A stretch of 53,122 bases of DNA, taken from Psychrobacter sp. GTDB lineage: Bacteria > Pseudomonadota > Gammaproteobacteria > Pseudomonadales > Moraxellaceae. The stretch covers positions 1 to 53,122 of the forward strand of contig NZ_JAKDJE010000013.1 in assembly GCF_030454045.1 (NCBI RefSeq). Reading direction: 5' to 3'. The translations under genes and the position numbers were made by a program. Each line of letters starts with the position of its first letter. Position 1 is the first letter of the stretch. A model generated the notes under the pieces. The model saw only the letters and a list, made by a program, of their open reading frames with translations, ran no database searches and was not told where the DNA came from. Of this stretch, positions 49,824-53,122 are shown in pieces.

Positions 49824-50906
49824 ATGTCAGGTTTAGACTCTTTATCAAAATTGAACATCAGCGGCTTACTTGATGATGGTGAAGTAGTAAGCGCCATTAC
49901 TGAAGTAGAAATAAATATTATTCATGAAGACCCAAACAATCCACGTAAGGTTTTTAATGATAAAAACCTTGCTGAGCTTTCTGAAAGCATCGCTAAATTT
50001 GGGGTTTTATGTCCGATCTCAATCAAACCACATCCTGAAATTGAAAACGAATACATGATCAATCATGGTCATAGACGTTTTCGTGCTGCTCAAACTGCTG
50101 GACTTAACCTGATTCCTGCTTTTTTAGACAATAACATTAATGAGGTTGGCCAGTTTCTTGAAAACATACAACGTGAGGACTTAACCCCTCTTGATATCGC
50201 TAACTGGCTTTCACATGCTAAAGAAACGCAAGGTTTAAAAAGTAATGAATTGGCTGCTATGCTTTCTAAAAGTAGCACTTGGGTATCACGTCACTTGTCA
50301 ATAATGGATGCCTCAGAAGACATTCAGAATGCTTTAAAACAAGGTTTAATCACCTCTGTTGAGTCTGCTGTATCGTTATCTAAAGCTTCTAAAGATCACC
50401 CTGAAGCAGTGGCTAAATTTATTGAAGACTCCAAGGATGGGGATGTTACTCAAAAAGCCGTTCGTGAATTTATTAAATCATTGAATAATTCAGATGACCT
50501 TAGTGCTGATACCAACGCATCAAATGATGACTTTGAAAGCAGTGATGATAACTTCGATGATGACGGCTTTGATGATGACCTAGATAGCGATACCAACGTC
50601 ACTGATAGCTCAGATAGCGCCCCAAAAAACACTACGGCTAACTCTGATAACTTCGATGATGACGGCTTTGATGATGACCTAGATAGCGATACCAACGTCA
50701 CTGATAGCTCAGATGAATTTGATCCATCAACCGCCTCTTTGAGTCAGGGTTTTTTAGTAGAAATTGACGATGTTATCAATATCTTAGACTCGATTGATAT
50801 TGATTCTGACTTATCTAAAAAGATTGCAGATTACATTGATGACAATCACAGCACGTATGACGAAAATTACGATGCTCTTCGCACTTTTCTAAACAGACGG
50901 ATTTAA
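49824..50906 (+). CDS. parB: ParB/KorB-like partition protein
   Basis: ParB binds centromere-like sites and stimulates ParA. The 360-residue product has the N-terminal ParB/Srx domain (DPNNPRK, then GHRRFRAAQ at about 75-83). A helix-turn-helix region follows (LKSNELAAMLSKSSTWVSRHL at about 139-159). Then comes a linker with two copies of an acidic 23-residue unit rich in FDDDGFDDDLD, encoded by a perfect 70-bp repeat, and a C-terminal dimerisation part. The 14-bp palindromes are candidate binding sites. Confidence 0.92.
   Translation: MSGLDSLSKLNISGLLDDGEVVSAITEVEINIIHEDPNNPRKVFNDKNLAELSESIAKFGVLCPISIKPHPEIENEYMINHGHRRFRAAQTAGLNLIPAFLDNNINEVGQFLENIQREDLTPLDIANWLSHAKETQGLKSNELAAMLSKSSTWVSRHLSIMDASEDIQNALKQGLITSVESAVSLSKASKDHPEAVAKFIEDSKDGDVTQKAVREFIKSLNNSDDLSADTNASNDDFESSDDNFDDDGFDDDLDSDTNVTDSSDSAPKNTTANSDNFDDDGFDDDLDSDTNVTDSSDEFDPSTASLSQGFLVEIDDVINILDSIDIDSDLSKKIADYIDDNHSTYDENYDALRTFLNRRI
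50546..50714 (+). repeat. Two 70-bp direct repeats inside parB
   Basis: 50546-50615 and 50645-50714 are identical. They encode the acidic linker units of ParB. Perfect identity suggests recent duplication and a likely length-variable linker. Confidence 0.85.
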
Positions 50907-50920
50907 GATTCATTGTTTAG

Positions 50921-50962
50921 TTCTAAGTAAAGGTAGCTAAATACCGCTATCTTTACTTAGAA
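50921..50962 (+). terminator. Strong hairpin after parB
   Basis: 16-bp arms (50921-50936 and 50947-50962, one G-T mismatch) with a 10-nt loop lie 15 bp after the parB stop. No long T run follows, so it may stabilise the mRNA end or terminate weakly. Confidence 0.55.
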
Positions 50963-51090
50963 TATACTTGTCAAAGTGACCAGTGGTTTTGTTTGATTAA
51001 ACCAAGATTTACAGTGAAATAATTGATAGGACGCTCATTATAATGTCGTTACGGCATTATGATTTATAAATAGCAAGGGCATGAGGCATT

Positions 51091-51372
51091 ATGAGATTAA
51101 TTCTTGATGGTGGTTATGTAGAGTACGATATCTGCGATGATGAAGTTATCATTGAGTACATACAGGCAACCAAAAAAAGAAACGGTGTAGGCACTAAACT
51201 AATTATAGGAGTTAAAGAAATTGCATCTAATTTAGGCTTGCCGATTGCGCTTTACGCTTATCCCCAAGACAATAGTATTAACGAGCAAGATTTGATCAGA
51301 TTTTATTTTAAAAATGGGTTTGAGTATGACCCAAATGACTGTGACGGCAAGCTTTTGGCGTGGGGAAAATAA
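51091..51372 (+). CDS. Small GNAT-fold acetyltransferase-like protein
   Basis: The 93-residue protein contains TKKRNGVGTKLIIGVKEIASNLGLPIALYA (about 28-57), the acetyl-CoA-binding (R/Q)xxGxG motif of GNATs, and LIRFYFKNGFEYD (about 68-80), the typical FYxxxGF end. It is shorter than most GNATs. AGG lies 6 bases before the ATG. No antitoxin-like partner is next to it, so a toxin role is not supported. Target unknown. Confidence 0.7.
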   Translation: MRLILDGGYVEYDICDDEVIIEYIQATKKRNGVGTKLIIGVKEIASNLGLPIALYAYPQDNSINEQDLIRFYFKNGFEYDPNDCDGKLLAWGK

Positions 51373-51430
51373 GTATAACGGTATTGCTTTACCCCTCAAA
51401 TATTGAACCAGCAACTTCTTTAGGCATCTT

Positions 51431-51631
51431 ATGATCGACTTAGATAATGATTGCAATACCAATCTTAAACAAGCTATTTTCTTTGCTTGTCTTTTTTTTG
51501 TTACTGGCCTCATATCTCTAATCTTATACCTTTTTTATCATGATTCTATTTCTGAGAATCAAAAAATTCTTTGGCTACTCTCTCAAATATTGGTCTGCAT
51601 TAGGCCTATATTTATTTTCAAAAACTTATAG
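51431..51631 (+). CDS. Small membrane protein
   Basis: The 66-residue protein has two hydrophobic helices (about 15-35 and 45-62). It lies between the GNAT-like and nuclease genes on the same strand, so may share their transcript. No family. Confidence 0.45.
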   Translation: MIDLDNDCNTNLKQAIFFACLFFVTGLISLILYLFYHDSISENQKILWLLSQILVCIRPIFIFKNL

Positions 51632-51642
51632 GAAAAACCACT

Positions 51643-52158
51643 ATGTTATTTAATTTTTTAAACAGCAAGCCTTTATACTTACTTGTTGTTTTATCGCCTT
51701 TACTTGCTTCAAACGCCTATTCTGCTAATAGCTTCTCTACATTCGATGTTCGTGTCATTGATGGTGACACTATAGAGGTTTTGCCTAAAAATAAAAGGAG
51801 TGAACGCATTCGCTTGTTAGGTATTGATGCCCCTGAAAGCTCACAAGCTTATGGCCAGTATTCTAAGCAATCCTTACAGCAATGTATAAATAATAAAGAA
51901 GTCACTATAGAATGGAATCAACGTGACCGTTATTCTCGGATGATAGGAAAAGTGTTAGCTGAAGGTGTCGATTGCAATTTACAGCAAGTAAAAAATGGTA
52001 TGGCTTGGCACTATAAATATTATGCTAATCAGCAATCAGTTAATGATCGTAAAATTTATAGCTCTTCGGAAAAAACTGCTCAACGTAAGAAGCTTGGCCT
52101 TTGGGCTGACCCTAACCCAATCAATCCTTATCATTACAGAAAATCAAATCGACGATAA
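51643..52158 (+). CDS. Secreted thermonuclease (SNase-like)
   Basis: The staphylococcal-nuclease-like fold cleaves DNA and RNA. The 171-residue product has a signal peptide (about 1-28) and the motif order VIDGDTIEVL (Asp pair, about 39-48), RIRLLGIDAPESSQAYGQYSK (about 56-76, catalytic Arg and Glu) and RDRYSRMIGKVL (about 93-104, second Arg). YNc-type nucleases of this kind are common on conjugative plasmids. Likely periplasmic; AGGA lies 8 bases before the ATG. Confidence 0.92.
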   Translation: MLFNFLNSKPLYLLVVLSPLLASNAYSANSFSTFDVRVIDGDTIEVLPKNKRSERIRLLGIDAPESSQAYGQYSKQSLQQCINNKEVTIEWNQRDRYSRMIGKVLAEGVDCNLQQVKNGMAWHYKYYANQQSVNDRKIYSSSEKTAQRKKLGLWADPNPINPYHYRKSNRR

Positions 52159-52195
52159 ATCAATTAATCACTGATAATTTGAATTAACCAAGCAA

Positions 52196-52221
52196 CTGTA
52201 AGCAAGTAATAAAGTTTCATA
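52196..52221 (+). repeat. Inverted repeat arm (partner at 121-146)
   Basis: This 26-bp arm, 25 of 26 bases complementary to 121-146 across the circle junction, ends 17 bp before the start of the gene at 52239. Confidence 0.7.
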
Positions 52222-52238
52222 TTGACAAGGGTAATATT

Positions 52239-52751
52239 ATGCGAATAGATAAAGCGTTAATACATTTAAAAGAAAAGAATTTAAAGGCTGATAATGAGTA
52301 TGTGTTTGGGGTGATGTACCAAAAAAATGATGAACTTAAAGATGATTTATTTTCATTAATCAAAATTACTTATGAAAAAGATGACGATGGCGATTGGTGG
52401 GTTGCACACCTTACACAAGGGTACTTAACTAGTAGTTATGGTGAACAGTTTATGGCTGGTGGTGAAAACATAAATGAACTCTTAGATGACCTACATACTG
52501 AACTTGGAAGATATGATTTTGATTTTGCAAATGAAGAAATAGATAAGTTATTAAAAATAAACTATAAAGTTTATCAATTAGATGAAGACATAACAGACTT
52601 AATGACAGAATATGCGTTATATGCTTTGTTTCCTGATTTACCTAGTGCTTTAGTTTCGGATAATAAAATACCCAGTGAAGAAGATATTGCTAAATTTAAA
52701 AACAAAGCAAAAGAAAAAATAAATATTATTAATAAGTCACTACAACCTTAG
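52239..52751 (+). CDS. Hypothetical acidic protein, IS-interrupted at its stop codon
   Basis: This 170-residue protein shows YEKDDDGDWWVAHLTQG (about 43-59), a pattern loosely like HicB antitoxins, then acidic helices. No function is recognised. AAGGG lies 9 bases before ATG. The IS inserted within the last codon: the target duplication CAACCTTA ends with TA, and the first G of the IS completes TAG. Before insertion the same position would have read TAA, so the protein is unchanged. Confidence 0.6.
   Translation: MRIDKALIHLKEKNLKADNEYVFGVMYQKNDELKDDLFSLIKITYEKDDDGDWWVAHLTQGYLTSSYGEQFMAGGENINELLDDLHTELGRYDFDFANEEIDKLLKINYKVYQLDEDITDLMTEYALYALFPDLPSALVSDNKIPSEEDIAKFKNKAKEKINIINKSLQP
52743..52750. 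repeat. IS256 target-site duplication, left copy
   Basis: CAACCTTA, identical to 106-113. It covers the last codons of the gene 52239-52751. Confidence 0.85.
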
Positions 52752-53122
52752 GGAGTTTCCCAAACTCTGTGTAACTGCTTATAATCCACTAACAGGAGAA
52801 TAAGCAATGACTACTCAATCTGACATCAAGAAACTGGCTGAGCAAATGGCCAGCAGCATGAAAAGCTTCGATGACATCAAAGACTTTCAAAAGCAGCTCA
52901 TGCAGTCCTTCATCGACACTGCCTTAGAAGCAGAAATGGAAGAGCATCTCGGCTACCCCAAGCATGAAAAGGCAGACAGGCCTAATAAGCGCAATGGGCA
53001 CACTAAAAAGAGAGTCCGTAGCGACACAGGCGAGCTTGAGATCTCCACCCCAAGAGACCGCGACAGTAGCTTTGAGCCTGTACTTGTCAGTAAGCATCAA
53101 ACCCGTATTTCAGGTCTTGATG
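52751..53122 (+). mobile_element. IS256-family element, 5' end (partial)
   Basis: The left inverted repeat (52751-52778) is followed by the transposase gene. The 28-bp end aligns without gaps to the reverse complement of the right end at 78-105. The window stops inside the transposase, as expected where a multi-copy IS broke an assembly or where the circle was cut. Confidence 0.9.
52807..53122 (+). CDS. IS256-family transposase, N-terminal fragment
   Basis: 105 residues are present, starting MTTQSDIKKLAEQM after AGGAG. The segment MEEHLGYPKHE...RPNKRNGHTKKRV...GELEISTPRDRDSSFEP is the classic N-terminal region of IS256 transposases. The chain leaves the window at 53122; its C-terminal tail is at 3-74. 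Confidence 0.95.
   Translation, partial: MTTQSDIKKLAEQMASSMKSFDDIKDFQKQLMQSFIDTALEAEMEEHLGYPKHEKADRPNKRNGHTKKRVRSDTGELEISTPRDRDSSFEPVLVSKHQTRISGLD

Noticed and set aside
51091..51372. GNAT-like protein as a toxin of a toxin-antitoxin pair
   Set aside because: No RHH-type antitoxin gene is adjacent; the neighbours are parB and a small membrane protein.
1..53122. CRISPR arrays, tRNA and rRNA genes
   Set aside because: No regularly spaced short repeats and no cloverleaf or rRNA sequence was seen on reading either strand.

Overview
The window reads as one almost complete conjugative plasmid from an AT-rich gammaproteobacterium. A Moraxellaceae host such as Psychrobacter is my best guess, from codon usage and the style of the genes; nothing in the sequence proves the host. 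Both window ends lie inside an IS256-family insertion sequence in the same orientation: the transposase C-terminus is at 3-74 and its N-terminus at 52807-53122. The outer IS ends are flanked by the same 8-bp target duplication (106-113 and 52743-52750). The two ends therefore belong to one insertion, and the molecule closes to a circle once the missing middle of the IS is supplied.

Layout. (1) 213-1171: a short orphan N6-adenine methyltransferase-like gene with a promoter/operator module that recurs elsewhere, then a structured repeat and a long hairpin. (2) 1172-5597, minus strand: a replication operon with a primase-polymerase-like replication protein, a small membrane protein, topoisomerase III and an unknown gene. 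A candidate small RNA lies divergently upstream, followed by a KfrB-like gene. (3) 6535-7128, plus strand: two small envelope proteins. (4) 7227-28493, minus strand: a complete F-type (MPF-F) type IV secretion operon in canonical order, transcribed as transglycosylase, lipoprotein, traA, L, E, K, B, dsbC-like, V, a traC N-terminal paralogue, C, trbI, S26 peptidase, W, U, trbC, N, F, H and G. traG appears to extend by a programmed -1 frameshift into a CHAP peptidase domain. (5) 28631-34557, minus strand: MOBF relaxase/helicase TraI, coupling protein TraD and a ribbon-helix-helix-like accessory protein, next to a candidate oriT at 34573-34720. (6) 34872-46694: the probable leading region, rich in hairpins, with an ArdC-like antirestriction gene between two 145-bp direct repeats, then mainly minus-strand genes that read toward oriT (ssb, DUF2786, DUF2726, HTH regulators, many unknowns). 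(7) 45746-48432: two H-NS-like proteins and a tyrosine recombinase. (8) 48724-50906, plus strand: a KorA/TrfB-like regulator, ParA and ParB, arranged like the RP4 korA-incC-korB central control operon. (9) 51091-52751: a GNAT-like protein, a small membrane protein, a secreted nuclease and an unknown gene interrupted at its stop codon by the IS.

How it works together. The relaxosome (TraI plus accessory protein) would nick oriT, TraD would hand the strand to the F-type channel, and ArdC, SSB and other early genes would enter the recipient first. Plasmid-wide DNA signals suggest coordinated control: three copies of one promoter with a 21-bp dyad operator, six copies of a 14-bp palindrome, and three long hairpins that share the same 8-nt loop on different stems. 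The most notable single observation is the dnaX-like frameshift cassette joining TraG to a CHAP domain.
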